DNA of 64,000 nucleotides from Moorella mulderi DSM 14980 (GTDB lineage Bacteria > Bacillota > DSM-521 > Neomoorellales > Neomoorellaceae): positions 248,001 through 312,000 of the forward strand of contig NZ_LTBC01000002.1 in the NCBI RefSeq assembly GCF_001594015.1, in the 5' to 3' direction. The position numbers were made by a program, and so were the translations under genes. Under the pieces are notes generated by a model, which made no database searches, was not told the origin of the DNA, and was given only the letters and a program-made list of their open reading frames with translations. Below are positions 51,217 through 59,512 of this stretch, one piece after another (position 1 is the stretch's first letter; the number at the start of each line of letters is the position of its first letter).

Positions 51217-52213
51217 AAAACGCGGTATTGGTATGGCCTGCTTTTTCTACGGTACCGGCTACGGTAATGGTTTTCCCGATGTCTCAACGGCTACGGTAGA
51301 AATCCACGATGACGGCACGGCCACCGTCCGCACCGGCGCAGTAGATTGCGGCCAGGGTTCCAGCACCGTCCTGGCCCAGATTGCTGCTGAGGAACTCGGG
51401 GTGCCCTATGAATGGGTAACAGTAATCACCGCTGACACCGATACCACCCCTGATGCCGGCACGACGGCGGCCACCCGCCAGACCTATGCCTCCGGCAATG
51501 CCGTGCAAATGGCCTGCCGCGAGGCCCGGGAAGTCCTTTTTGAGTACACCCGGACCATCTTAGGGGTCAATACCATTGCCGGTCTGGTAGCCCGCGAAGG
51601 AATAATTTACGTCAAGGGTTACCCCAAGAAACAAATAACTTATCCCGAGGCTGCCGCCCGGGCCCGCCTGGCCGGCTGCCGCCTGGTAGGGCAGGGGACC
51701 TTCGTCACCCATACCACAGCCGTTGACCGGGAGACCGGCCAGGGAGCGCCCTACTGGCCCTATGCCTTTGGTACCCAGATTGCGGAAGTGGAAGTGGATA
51801 CGGAAACGGGCCAGGTTCGGGTCTTAAGATTCATCGCTGCCCATGATGTCGGCCGGGCCGTTAATAGGAAAGGGGTAGAGGGACAGATTGAAGGCGGTAT
51901 CGCCCAGGGCCTCGGCATGGCCCTGCTGGAAAAGGTCCACCTGCAGCATGGCCGGATCGTTAATAATTCCTTTTCCACCTATTTGATACCTACCACCCTG
52001 GATATGCCCGAGGTTCAACCCCTGATTGTGGAAACTTATGAGCCCACCGGCCCCTATGGCGCTAAAGGAGTGGGTGAACCCGCCACCATCCCCACAGTAC
52101 CGGCCATTATCAATGCCATTTATAACGCTGTAGGAGTTCGCATTACGGAGTTACCGGTTACACCGGAAAAAATCCTGGCCGCCCTGCGGGAAAAAGAAGG
52201 AGAGCAGAAATGA
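51209..52213 (+). CDS. Xanthine dehydrogenase-family molybdenum subunit, C-terminal half
   Basis: A 334-residue complement to the upstream protein: VDCGQGSSTVLAQIAAEELGV, PDAGTTAATRQTY, HDVGRAVNRKGVEGQIEGGIAQG and the catalytic-base region PYGAKGVGEPATIPTVPAI. It starts within the previous gene (eight-base overlap) and its stop overlaps the next start as ATGA. No FAD or 2Fe-2S subunit genes of the enzyme are adjacent, although a working hydroxylase needs electron carriers. They may lie elsewhere or have been lost in the rearranged region upstream. Confidence 0.9.
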   Translation: MSKKRGIGMACFFYGTGYGNGFPDVSTATVEIHDDGTATVRTGAVDCGQGSSTVLAQIAAEELGVPYEWVTVITADTDTTPDAGTTAATRQTYASGNAVQMACREAREVLFEYTRTILGVNTIAGLVAREGIIYVKGYPKKQITYPEAAARARLAGCRLVGQGTFVTHTTAVDRETGQGAPYWPYAFGTQIAEVEVDTETGQVRVLRFIAAHDVGRAVNRKGVEGQIEGGIAQGLGMALLEKVHLQHGRIVNNSFSTYLIPTTLDMPEVQPLIVETYEPTGPYGAKGVGEPATIPTVPAIINAIYNAVGVRITELPVTPEKILAALREKEGEQK

Positions 52214-53535
52214 GTATTTTAATCAAGAACGGTACCCTGGTCACCATGAACCCCCAGAGGGAAGTATTCCAGGGCGATATCTACATCGAGAACGACCGCA
52301 TCGCCGCCATTGGCCGGACGCCGGTCACCGCCAACCGGATCATCGATGCTACGGGCCAGCTAGTCATCCCCGGCCTCATCCAGCCCCATATCCACCTCTG
52401 CCAGGCCCTCTTCCGCGGCCGCGCCGACGACCTGGAACTCCTGGACTGGTTGCGCCTGCGTATCTGGCCCCTAGAAGGAGCCCACGATCCCGAGTCCCTT
52501 TATTATTCCGCCCTGCTGGGCATCAGTGAGCTCTTCTTAAGCGGTACGACCACCATCGTAGACATGGAAAGTGTCCACCATACGGAGGCGGCCATTGAGG
52601 CCATCGCCCAAAGCGGCATCCGGGCCATTACCGGCAAGGTGATGATGGACTTTGGCGATGATGTCCCGGCCAGCCTGAAGGAAAGTACCGAAGCCTCCCT
52701 GAAAGAGAGCGTCAACCTACTGGAGAAATGGCACGGTTACGACAATGGCCGCATCCAGTACGCCTTTGAGCCCCGTTTTGTGGTTTCCTGTACCGAGGAA
52801 TTATTATTAGAAGTCCGGGATCTCGCCCGCCATTACGGCGTTAAAATCCATACCCATGCTTCGGAAAACCGGGGTGAATGCGCCCTTGTGGAAAAACTCC
52901 ACGGCCGGCGTAATGTCCTCTACCTGGACGATATCGGCCTCACTGGCCCCGACCTCATCCTGGTCCACTGTATATGGCTCAGCGAAGAAGAGAAGGATAT
53001 CCTGGCCCGCACCGGTACTAAAGTGGTCCACTGCCCATCATCCAACTTAAAAATGGCTTCCGGCATATGCCCGGTACCGGATCTTTTGAGCCGGGGGACG
53101 GTAGTCTCCCTGGCCGCTGACGGTGCGCCCAATAATAACAACCTGGACGCCTTTATGGAAATGCGGCTGGCGGCGCTGATCCAGAAGCCTATCCATGGTC
53201 CCACCTCCATGCCGGCACCCCTGGTCTTTGAGATGACCACCCTGGGCGGGGCCCGGGCCATGGGAATGGAAAAGGAAATCGGTAGCCTGGAAGTAGGGAA
53301 AAAGGCCGACCTGGCCATAGTTTCCCTGGCGGGCCTCCATACCCAGCCTGCGGCTGGCGTCAACGTCTACACCCAGCTGGTCTACCAGGCCCGGGGTTCT
53401 GATGTTACCATGACCATGGTGGACGGCAAAATCGTCATGGAGAAGGGCGAACTGAAAACTATAGATGCCGGTGAGGTTCGGAAGAAGGCTAATGAGGCAG
53501 TCTTGCGCGTTGCCCAAAGGGCCGGGCTGGCATAA
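52210..53535 (+). CDS. Amidohydrolase, TrzA/guanine deaminase-like
   Basis: A 441-residue metal-dependent hydrolase of the cytosine deaminase/TrzA superfamily. Metal site elements: LIQPHIHLCQ (HxH), KIHTHASENRGE, LILVHCIWLSEEE and SLAADGAPNNNNLDAF. It is coupled to the hydroxylase genes by an ATGA overlap. With a guanine-type riboswitch leading the operon, guanine or 8-oxopurine deamination is the likeliest reaction, but adenosine-type or triazine-type activities are possible from sequence alone. A TAA-free 84-base spacer separates it from the next regulatory region. Confidence 0.85.
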   Translation: MSILIKNGTLVTMNPQREVFQGDIYIENDRIAAIGRTPVTANRIIDATGQLVIPGLIQPHIHLCQALFRGRADDLELLDWLRLRIWPLEGAHDPESLYYSALLGISELFLSGTTTIVDMESVHHTEAAIEAIAQSGIRAITGKVMMDFGDDVPASLKESTEASLKESVNLLEKWHGYDNGRIQYAFEPRFVVSCTEELLLEVRDLARHYGVKIHTHASENRGECALVEKLHGRRNVLYLDDIGLTGPDLILVHCIWLSEEEKDILARTGTKVVHCPSSNLKMASGICPVPDLLSRGTVVSLAADGAPNNNNLDAFMEMRLAALIQKPIHGPTSMPAPLVFEMTTLGGARAMGMEKEIGSLEVGKKADLAIVSLAGLHTQPAAGVNVYTQLVYQARGSDVTMTMVDGKIVMEKGELKTIDAGEVRKKANEAVLRVAQRAGLA

Positions 53536-53586
53536 CTTCTATCAGGCAAAAAATCATCAGGAATCTAAGAACACGTTTAAACCCCC

Positions 53587-53615
53587 TGGACATCCTATCC
53601 AGGTTATGATAGAAT
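53587..53615 (+). promoter_or_regulatory. Promoter of the cobalamin-controlled operon
   Basis: TGGACA (53587-53592) and TAGAAT (53610-53615) with a 17-base spacer, ahead of the riboswitch. Confidence 0.65.
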
Positions 53616-53631
53616 AACCTTAAAGTGAATA

Positions 53632-53780
53632 TGTTCCAGGCAAATACGGGAAGTCAGTGCAATTCTGACACGGTCCCGCCACTGTGAGGGGGAGCAAGCA
53701 CCAATAAAGCCACTGGGTAATACCTGGGAAGGCGGTGCTGGAGCCATGATCCCGAGTCAGGATACCGGTTGTCTGGGAAC
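53632..53780 (+). promoter_or_regulatory. Cobalamin riboswitch
   Basis: Shows the conserved core in order: closing strand GTTCCAG, GGGAA, CAGTGCAATTCTGACACGG, CCCGCCACTGTGA (B12 box region), CTGGGAAGGCGGTGC, GAGTCAGGATACC, and closing strand CTGGGAAC. It should repress the downstream cobalt uptake genes when adenosylcobalamin is abundant. Confidence 0.95.
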
Positions 53781-53828
53781 CTTTACCCCTACGCCGGATA
53801 GGGGGTGGTTGGCCAGAGTATGGCAAGC

Positions 53829-53862
53829 AAACCCTCTGCTTTTGTAGGAGCAGGGGGTTTTA
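53829..53862 (+). terminator. Terminator of the cobalamin riboswitch
   Basis: AAACCCTCTGCT / AGCAGGGGGTTT (53829-53840, 53849-53860), one U-G pair, followed by T residues. It lies about 50 bases after the aptamer. Confidence 0.85.
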
Positions 53863-53864
53863 TC

Positions 53865-54077
53865 ATGTTGCTTCTCAGTTGTTTGTTATCTAAACTTATC
53901 CTTCAATGGCTTTTTAAAATGCATACAGAATGGGTGCGCGGTCTCGAGAAGACCGGGCTTAAATTAGCCGCCGGCAGGGGAGAGGTTGCGCAAAACGCCG
54001 CCTGGAAGCGGGAACTTGCAGCGACCGATGATGCCTGGCCAACAGGCCAGCCTATCCTGATGCCACCAGGGCCTTAA
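53865..54077 (+). CDS. Small ORF between two terminators, 70 aa
   Basis: ATG 53865 follows GGGGG, which is part of the terminator 3' arm. The product has a hydrophobic start (MLLLSCLLSKLILQWLF) and a charged C-terminal half ending PILMPPGP. No known family. It may be a leader peptide or chance frame; if real, its ribosome site would be masked by the terminator hairpin. Confidence 0.4.
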   Translation: MLLLSCLLSKLILQWLFKMHTEWVRGLEKTGLKLAAGRGEVAQNAAWKRELAATDDAWPTGQPILMPPGP

Positions 54078-54128
54078 CCCGGGGAGGTGGTGTATTTAGG
54101 TATGCCTGTTTAGCGGCACCACCGGTTC

Positions 54129-54153
54129 CCCCGGCAAAGTAGCCGGGGTTTTT
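54129..54153 (+). terminator. Second terminator before cobK
   Basis: CCCCGGC (54129-54135) / GCCGGGG (54142-54148) then TTTTT. A further stem GGTGGTG / CACCACC (54086-54092, 54117-54123) stands just upstream. The cobalt operon must read through it or have another promoter. Confidence 0.75.
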
Positions 54154-54179
54154 AGTTTCTACAGGGAGGACAGCGCGTT

Positions 54180-54968
54180 TTGATTTTAGTGGTAGGGAGT
54201 ACCGGCGAGGGACGGCAGTTAATCCGCAGCCTCCGGCAGGCAGGCTATCAAATTGTTACCTGGACCGACAGTGCCTATGGCGAACAACTGGCCCGGCAGG
54301 ATGGTGCAACGTTAATATTAACATGTCCCTTAACGGAAGGTAATTTAGCTACCCTGGGGGGTAGCAGGCAACTGGAAGCAGTCATTGACGCCACCCTTCC
54401 TTATCCCAACCAGCTATCCCGGACCCTGGAAGCCTGGTGCCAACAACAACAGCTATATTACCTGCGGTTCTTACGGCCTGAAACCCTGTTGCCAGATGAT
54501 AGCCTAATATACCAGGTGGCAACCTGGGAAGAAGCCGCCCGGACTGCTGCCAGGCTGGGGGAGACTATCTTTTTAACTACCGGTACCAATAACCTGGAAG
54601 TGTTCGTCAAAAACCCTTTACTTAAAGACAAACGAATTGTTGTCAGGGTTTTACCTGAACACCAGGTAATTAAAAAATGCCAGGACCTGGGTTTAACGCC
54701 CCGTGACATTATAGCCATGCAGGGACCCTTTTCTAAAGAAATGAACAAAGCCATGTTTAAAGCATATAAGGCCGGCGTTATCATCACCCGGGATGCCGGC
54801 CCGGCCGGCGGTACCGAGGCGAAAATTGCCGCCGCCCTGGCTCTAAAAATACCGGTGGTCATAATTAAAAGGCCGGCAATCCAGTACCGTTATCCGGTCT
54901 ATTCAGTGGCGGAAGTTATTGATTTATTAAAAAAGATAGCACCGGTAAAAAGCGAAGAACAAGGATAG
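54180..54968 (+). CDS. cobK: Precorrin-6A / cobalt-precorrin-6A reductase
   Basis: NADPH-dependent reduction of the precorrin-6A macrocycle in corrin synthesis (CbiJ in the anaerobic route). Motifs: ILVVGSTGEGRQLI, VIDATLPYP, FLTTGTNNLEVF, RVLPEHQVIKKC, MQGPFSKEMNKAMF and TRDAGPAGGTEAKIAAA. The 262-residue length is normal. The start is TTG 54180, ten bases after AGGGAGGA. It heads the cobalt transport genes under the cobalamin riboswitch; the rest of the cobalamin pathway is not in the window. Confidence 0.93.
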   Translation: MILVVGSTGEGRQLIRSLRQAGYQIVTWTDSAYGEQLARQDGATLILTCPLTEGNLATLGGSRQLEAVIDATLPYPNQLSRTLEAWCQQQQLYYLRFLRPETLLPDDSLIYQVATWEEAARTAARLGETIFLTTGTNNLEVFVKNPLLKDKRIVVRVLPEHQVIKKCQDLGLTPRDIIAMQGPFSKEMNKAMFKAYKAGVIITRDAGPAGGTEAKIAAALALKIPVVIIKRPAIQYRYPVYSVAEVIDLLKKIAPVKSEEQG

Positions 54969-55002
54969 GTCTTACTTCTAAAATGTAAGGAGGGTACATA
55001 CA

Positions 55003-55737
55003 ATGTTCCGCCGTACAACTTGGCTAACCCTATATCTCCTGCTGGCTATGGCCTTACTGGCCGGGCCGGCCTTTGCCATGCATATCGCAGAAGGCTTCCT
55101 CCCGTTTAACTGGGCCGCCTTCTGGTTTGTCGTCGTCTTGCCCTTCTGGTTCTGGGGCCTGCGGTCCATCCAGCAAACTGTAAAAAGCAATCCCGGCCTG
55201 AAAATGCTTTTAGGCCTGGCCGGCGCCTATGCCTTTGTCCTGTCGGCCCTGAAAATCCCTTCAGTAACCGGTAGCTGTTCCCATCCCACCGGGGTAGGTC
55301 TGGGGGCCATCCTCTTTGGCCCGGCAGCCATGAGTATCCTGGGTGGTATCGTCCTCCTCTTCCAGGCCCTTTTGCTGGCCCACGGCGGCTTAAGCACCCT
55401 GGGTGCCAATACCTTTTCCATGGCCGTCGTCGGACCCTTTGTGGCCTATGGCCTTTACCGCCTGGTACGGAGGCTCAATGGCTCAATGGCCGTAGCCGTC
55501 TTCCTGGCCGCTACCCTGGGGGACCTGATGACCTACGTCACCACTTCCCTGCAGCTGGCCCTGGCCTTCCCGGCCCAACCCGGAGGGGTGCTAGCATCCA
55601 TGCTAAAATTCATGGGTATCTTTGCCGTCACCCAGTTACCCCTGGCCATTAGCGAAGGTATCTTAACCGTCATCGTCTTTAACTTGCTGGCCACTTATAA
55701 TAAAAACGAATTGCAGGAGCTATCTATTTTAGATTAA
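55003..55737 (+). CDS. cbiM: Cobalt ECF transporter substrate component CbiM
   Basis: A 244-residue membrane protein with a cleavable signal ([14 protein letters not shown]) giving a mature N-terminus MHIAEGFLP, whose Met-His binds Co(II) in the family. About seven spans follow, with [25 protein letters not shown] precedes the ATG. Confidence 0.96.
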   Translation: MFRRTTWLTLYLLLAMALLAGPAFAMHIAEGFLPFNWAAFWFVVVLPFWFWGLRSIQQTVKSNPGLKMLLGLAGAYAFVLSALKIPSVTGSCSHPTGVGLGAILFGPAAMSILGGIVLLFQALLLAHGGLSTLGANTFSMAVVGPFVAYGLYRLVRRLNGSMAVAVFLAATLGDLMTYVTTSLQLALAFPAQPGGVLASMLKFMGIFAVTQLPLAISEGILTVIVFNLLATYNKNELQELSILD

Positions 55738-55786
55738 GAAGGCCCTCTGTATCTGACATCCAGCAGTTAATGGAGGTGTACAAGTA

Positions 55787-56074
55787 ATGAGTACCGCCCA
55801 GAAAAATATCTTCTTACTCTTGATCGTTATTCTCCTGGCAGTGGCACCCTTTTTCCTTCACCGCAGCGCTGAATTTGCTGGTGCTGACGACCAGGCGGAA
55901 GAGACTATTACCCAGATCCGGCCTGATTATGAACCCTGGTTTAAACCTGTCTGGGAACCCCCCAGCGGGGAAGTGGAATCCTTCCTCTTTGCCGCCCAGG
56001 CAGCCATCGGTAGCGGTATTGTTTGTTACTTCCTGGGCTACAGCAAAGGCAAGAAACAGCGGGAGCAAAAGTAA
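55787..56074 (+). CDS. cbiN: Cobalt transport protein CbiN
   Basis: A 95-residue auxiliary component with two membrane spans and an extracytoplasmic loop (FAGADDQAEETITQIRPDYEPWF). It contacts CbiM and is needed for cobalt selectivity in the family. TGGAGGTG is the ribosome site. It ends directly before cbiQ. Confidence 0.95.
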   Translation: MSTAQKNIFLLLIVILLAVAPFFLHRSAEFAGADDQAEETITQIRPDYEPWFKPVWEPPSGEVESFLFAAQAAIGSGIVCYFLGYSKGKKQREQK

Positions 56075-56842
56075 ATGTTCAGCATTGACCAGTATGCCTA
56101 TAGCAACCGGTTGAAGAACATCCACCCGGGCGAAAAAGTAGCCTTTGCCCTGGTAACCCTCCTGATCGCCCTGGTGGCGCCCCGGCCTTTAATCCCGGCC
56201 ATCATCATTGCCCTGATGGCCGGGGCTACCATTGGGATCGCCGGCATCCCGGCCCGTTTTTACCTGCAACTTTTCCTGGTTCCCTTTTCTTTTTTAGTAG
56301 CGGGGGTGGCCATGATCGCCCTCACCATTACCAGCCAGCCCCAGGCCAGTCTTAAGGGCGTGACCCTCCTGGGCTGGACTTTAGGCTTCACCCCAGCCGG
56401 TATGCACCTTGCCGGAAAAATTTTTCTCAAGTCCCTGGGGGCCGCTGCCTGTCTTTATTTTCTTTCCCTAACGACCCCCATAGTGGATATCCTTACCGTC
56501 CTCAGACAGCTCCGCGTCCCCGCCCTGCTGGTGGATTTAATCAGCCTGACCTACCGCTTTATCTTTGTCCTACTGGCGACCGTAAACGACATTTATACCG
56601 CCCAGGCTTCCCGCCTGGGCTATGCCTCCCTACGCACGTCCTATCATTCCCTGGGCCAGCTGGCGGCCAACCTTTTTATTAAGACTTACCGCCGTTCCCA
56701 GGAATTATTTACCGCCCTGACAGCCCGGGGCTACCATGAAGAGCTACAAGTACTGGAGGTTGCTTATCCTTTCTCCTGGCCCTTTTTATGCCTGGCCGCC
56801 ATCTTTGACCTGGTTTTAGTTATTTTAATGCTGCTTACATAA
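56075..56842 (+). CDS. cbiQ: Cobalt ECF transporter transmembrane component CbiQ
   Basis: A 255-residue T component. The membrane core contains LISLTYRFIFVLLATVNDIYTAQASRLGY and the coupling motifs near KTYRRSQELFTALTARGY. Start ATG 56075 follows the cbiN stop without gap. Confidence 0.95.
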   Translation: MFSIDQYAYSNRLKNIHPGEKVAFALVTLLIALVAPRPLIPAIIIALMAGATIGIAGIPARFYLQLFLVPFSFLVAGVAMIALTITSQPQASLKGVTLLGWTLGFTPAGMHLAGKIFLKSLGAAACLYFLSLTTPIVDILTVLRQLRVPALLVDLISLTYRFIFVLLATVNDIYTAQASRLGYASLRTSYHSLGQLAANLFIKTYRRSQELFTALTARGYHEELQVLEVAYPFSWPFLCLAAIFDLVLVILMLLT

Positions 56843-56919
56843 ACCGGCCGTCTTCAGACCGGCTCCTCCTCGTGTCTTTTTGACCCCAACCTCAATGCCG
56901 ACTACCGGAGGTGGACCTT

Positions 56920-57774
56920 TTGGCCGCCCTTTTAGAAGCAGAAAGGGTTTCCTTTACTTACCCTGACGGTACCCAGGCCCTGCAGCATGTTACCTTAAGC
57001 ATCCCTGAGGGTAAGAAAATTGCCGTCCTGGGTCCCAATGGCGCCGGCAAATCAACCCTTTTCCTTCATTTTAACGGCATCTTAAGGCCCCAGGAGGGGT
57101 GTATCTACTTTGCCGGGGCCAGGATTAATTACAGCCATAAAGCATTAACAGATTTACGCCAGCAGGTGGGTATCGTCTTTCAAGACCCCGACAGCATGCT
57201 CTTTTCAGCCAGCGTCCGCCAGGAAATTTCTTTTGGACCATTAAACCTGGGCCTGAGCAGGGAAGAGGTGGGGCAAAGGGTTGAAGCCGCCATGGCGGCA
57301 ACGGGTATCACCGGCCTCCAGGATAAGCCAACTCATTTCTTAAGCTATGGCCAGAAAAAGCGGGTGGCCATTGCCAGCGTCCTGGCCATGGAACCCCGGC
57401 TTATCATCTTTGATGAGCCGACGGCCTACCTGGACCCGCGCTCAACCCGGGATGTGATGGCCTTACTGGAAGATATCAGCCGCCAGGGTAAGGCGATTAT
57501 TTTATCCACCCACGACGTGGACATAGCCTATACCTGGGCCGACTATATTTACGTCCTGGCTGGTGGCCAGGTAATTGGCGCCGGGACGCCAGCCGAAATC
57601 TTTAGCGATGCCACCCTCCTGGAGGCTGCCGGCCTGGCCCGGCCCTGGCTGCTGGATGTCTACGAAGACCTGAAAAATAAAGGCTGGCTGCCGGCAACGG
57701 CACCAGTCCCGAAAAATAAAGATGATCTGCTGGGCCTCATTCCGTATCGTTCTAGGTCTAAACTGGCCATTTAA
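56920..57774 (+). CDS. cbiO: Cobalt ECF transporter ATPase CbiO
   Basis: A 284-residue ATPase. Walker A GPNGAGKST, signature LSYGQKKRV, Walker B LIIFDEPTAYLDP, H-loop STHDVD. TTG 56920 is chosen because GGAGGTG at 56907-56913 gives a six-base spacer. GTG 56911 lies in the ribosome site itself. Last gene of the cobalt operon. Confidence 0.94.
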   Translation: MAALLEAERVSFTYPDGTQALQHVTLSIPEGKKIAVLGPNGAGKSTLFLHFNGILRPQEGCIYFAGARINYSHKALTDLRQQVGIVFQDPDSMLFSASVRQEISFGPLNLGLSREEVGQRVEAAMAATGITGLQDKPTHFLSYGQKKRVAIASVLAMEPRLIIFDEPTAYLDPRSTRDVMALLEDISRQGKAIILSTHDVDIAYTWADYIYVLAGGQVIGAGTPAEIFSDATLLEAAGLARPWLLDVYEDLKNKGWLPATAPVPKNKDDLLGLIPYRSRSKLAI

Positions 57775-57810
57775 GTTATTTCACGGCCGCGTCGTAAAAC
57801 AGTCCCCCCT

Positions 57811-58284
57811 TCATTTTTCTTGCCTGTGTGTTTCGACTTTCTTAACCGGCAGGAGCTGCAAGGTGGCCATCTGGTTACGTAGGCGAATGTTTTCCTTGAA
57901 TTCAATCAGGATCGACAGGATTTCATGGAGGAAGGGACTGCCAAAGGTAGACATCAGGCCCACGGCAACCATATTAATCAATGAATAAAGGCCAGGATAA
58001 GCAGCCTTCAGGCCGGCAAAGGCATTCAGTCCCATCAGAGCAAAGACATCAATCGAGGCCATACCGGCCAGGAGGGCGGCGATAACGGCGTTAAATAAAA
58101 TCACCCATAGCTCCCGCTGTTTTTCCTCCCGGGGATCATCCCTTGGTTCCCCCAGCCAGGGCCAGCGGGCCTTGACCTGGTCAGTAATGCCTTTGGCCGC
58201 CGCAAAGACCGCTCCGATAACGGTAAAGAAGCGACTGAGATCTTCCAACTGTATCCCCCCCTTCAGCACGGCCGTTCCATACAT
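57811..58284 (-). CDS. Membrane protein, 157 aa, unknown
   Basis: The middle of the protein has two to three hydrophobic segments (around residues 65-85, 88-100 and 105-120: LWVILFNAVIAALLAGMASIDVF, LYSLINMVAVGLMSTFG). The ends are charged, with KARWPWLGEPRDDPREEKQ before the membrane part. It somewhat resembles phage holin-like or mechanosensing small proteins, but I do not assign a family. Stands alone, convergent with cbiO. Confidence 0.65.
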   Translation of the reverse strand: MYGTAVLKGGIQLEDLSRFFTVIGAVFAAAKGITDQVKARWPWLGEPRDDPREEKQRELWVILFNAVIAALLAGMASIDVFALMGLNAFAGLKAAYPGLYSLINMVAVGLMSTFGSPFLHEILSILIEFKENIRLRNQMATLQLLPVKKVETHRQEK

Positions 58285-58467
58285 ATCCTATGCTTGGTGT
58301 TGGCCGGTTGCTAAAAGGGGATGAGTTTATTCCGGAAACGGTTAAACCGGCACGGTTAAATTTGACTTAAATGACTGGTCCGGATCATCTCCCTACTATC
58401 TCCGCTTCATCTCCGTTTTTAGAACTATAGTTAAATAAAGTGTAATTTAATTGAGGGGGAGGGAGTT

Positions 58468-59037
58468 TTGTTGCTCTGGTCGCTGGCTCTGGCAGGCACC
58501 TTGCTGGCCTACCTGGCCGGTTCCCTGGCCGGTGGGCATATTGCCGGCCGCCTCTGGCACCGGGTGGATGTGCGCCGGGTGGGCAGCGGTAACGCCGGTA
58601 CCATGAACGTCCTCCGCAATCTGGGGGTGATGGCAGGTATTGCCACCTTCCTCTGGGATACGGCGAAAGGTTACCTGCTGGCGACCCTGGGATGGAAGTG
58701 GGGTGGAATAGAGCTGGCCGTCGCCATGGCCCTGGCAGCCGTGGCCGGGCATAACTGGCCCCTCTACTGGCAATTTCAAGGCGGGAAGGGCCTGGCCACC
58801 AGCCTGGGTGCAGCCCTGGCCATTTATGCACCGGTAGTCCCGCCGGCGGCCATTGCCCTTGGCCTGCTGGTATTCCTCACCCGCAACAGTGACCTGGCAA
58901 CCATGGTCATATTCAGCTGCCTGCCATTTTATTTCTGGTGGCGCCTGGGACCCGGCTGGTATTTTGTCTTCGGCCTGGGCCTGGCGGTGATTATGCTCCT
59001 ACGGCATGGACCCCTGGTAATTGGTAAGCTTGATTAA
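58468..59037 (+). CDS. plsY: Glycerol-3-phosphate acyltransferase PlsY
   Basis: Transfers acyl groups from acyl-phosphate to glycerol 3-phosphate, the first step of phospholipid synthesis. The 189-residue, five-span protein has the three PlsY motifs: GSGNAGTMNVLRNLG, AGHNWPLYW and GGKGLATSLG. The start is TTG 58468 after GGGGAGGGAG. Confidence 0.94.
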   Translation: MLLWSLALAGTLLAYLAGSLAGGHIAGRLWHRVDVRRVGSGNAGTMNVLRNLGVMAGIATFLWDTAKGYLLATLGWKWGGIELAVAMALAAVAGHNWPLYWQFQGGKGLATSLGAALAIYAPVVPPAAIALGLLVFLTRNSDLATMVIFSCLPFYFWWRLGPGWYFVFGLGLAVIMLLRHGPLVIGKLD

Positions 59038-59061
59038 CTGCATCCAACTTCTTGCCCCCTT

Positions 59062-59088
59062 GCCTGGAGGCTGCTACTTCCAGGCTTT
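59062..59088 (+). terminator. Probable terminator of plsY
   Basis: GCCTGGA (59062-59068) / TCCAGGC (59079-59085), then a short TTT. The T-run is weak. Confidence 0.5.
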
Positions 59089-59121
59089 ACTGAAATAGGG
59101 GTCCAATCACTATGGCTTAAT

Positions 59122-59403
59122 TCAAATGGAACTTCTAATTCTAAAGGTCGTTTCGCCCTTTGGCTCTTCATACTGGATCCTCATTTCCTGGACTTCGGCC
59201 AGGGCGGGCCCCCGCCGGCAGTGGTCCAGGAACTCTTTCACCCTTTCAGCCGGTCCTTCAACTACCCCTTCAACGCTGCCGTTATAGCGGTTCCGCACCC
59301 ATCCGTTTAACTGCAGAGCCGCCGCCTGCCGCAGGACAAAATAACGAAAACCCACCCCCTGGACCAGGCCCTTCACCCAGAAGTGCGCCCGCACAATGGA
59401 CAA
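59122..59403 (-). CDS. acyP: Acylphosphatase
   Basis: Hydrolyses carboxyl-phosphate bonds such as acetyl phosphate. Family motifs: KGLVQGVGFRYFV (catalytic Arg) and GWVRNRYNGSVEGVVEG (catalytic Asn). 93 residues, normal. The start is TTG 59403 with GGGAGG eight bases upstream. Convergent with plsY, whose substrate is an acyl phosphate, an interesting but possibly accidental neighbourhood. Confidence 0.94.
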   Translation of the reverse strand: MSIVRAHFWVKGLVQGVGFRYFVLRQAAALQLNGWVRNRYNGSVEGVVEGPAERVKEFLDHCRRGPALAEVQEMRIQYEEPKGETTFRIRSSI

Positions 59404-59512
59404 AGCAAAGACCTCCCTGGCAAAAATCTAAGGAAAAGATAGCATAGGCCCTGGAAAATGACAACTGATAGTTAGGCAGGAAGAGCCCCCAGGTAGAGGT
59501 GCGGCGGCATGG

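Noticed and set aside
49933-52213. Naming the hydroxylase nicotinate dehydrogenase
   Set aside because: The split matches NdhL/NdhM, but the purine riboswitch and deaminase-like neighbour favour a purine substrate, and no nicotinate pathway genes are present.
53805-53864. Upstream extension of the small ORF after the cobalamin riboswitch
   Set aside because: The extra 20 codons lie within the riboswitch terminator region and lack a ribosome site.
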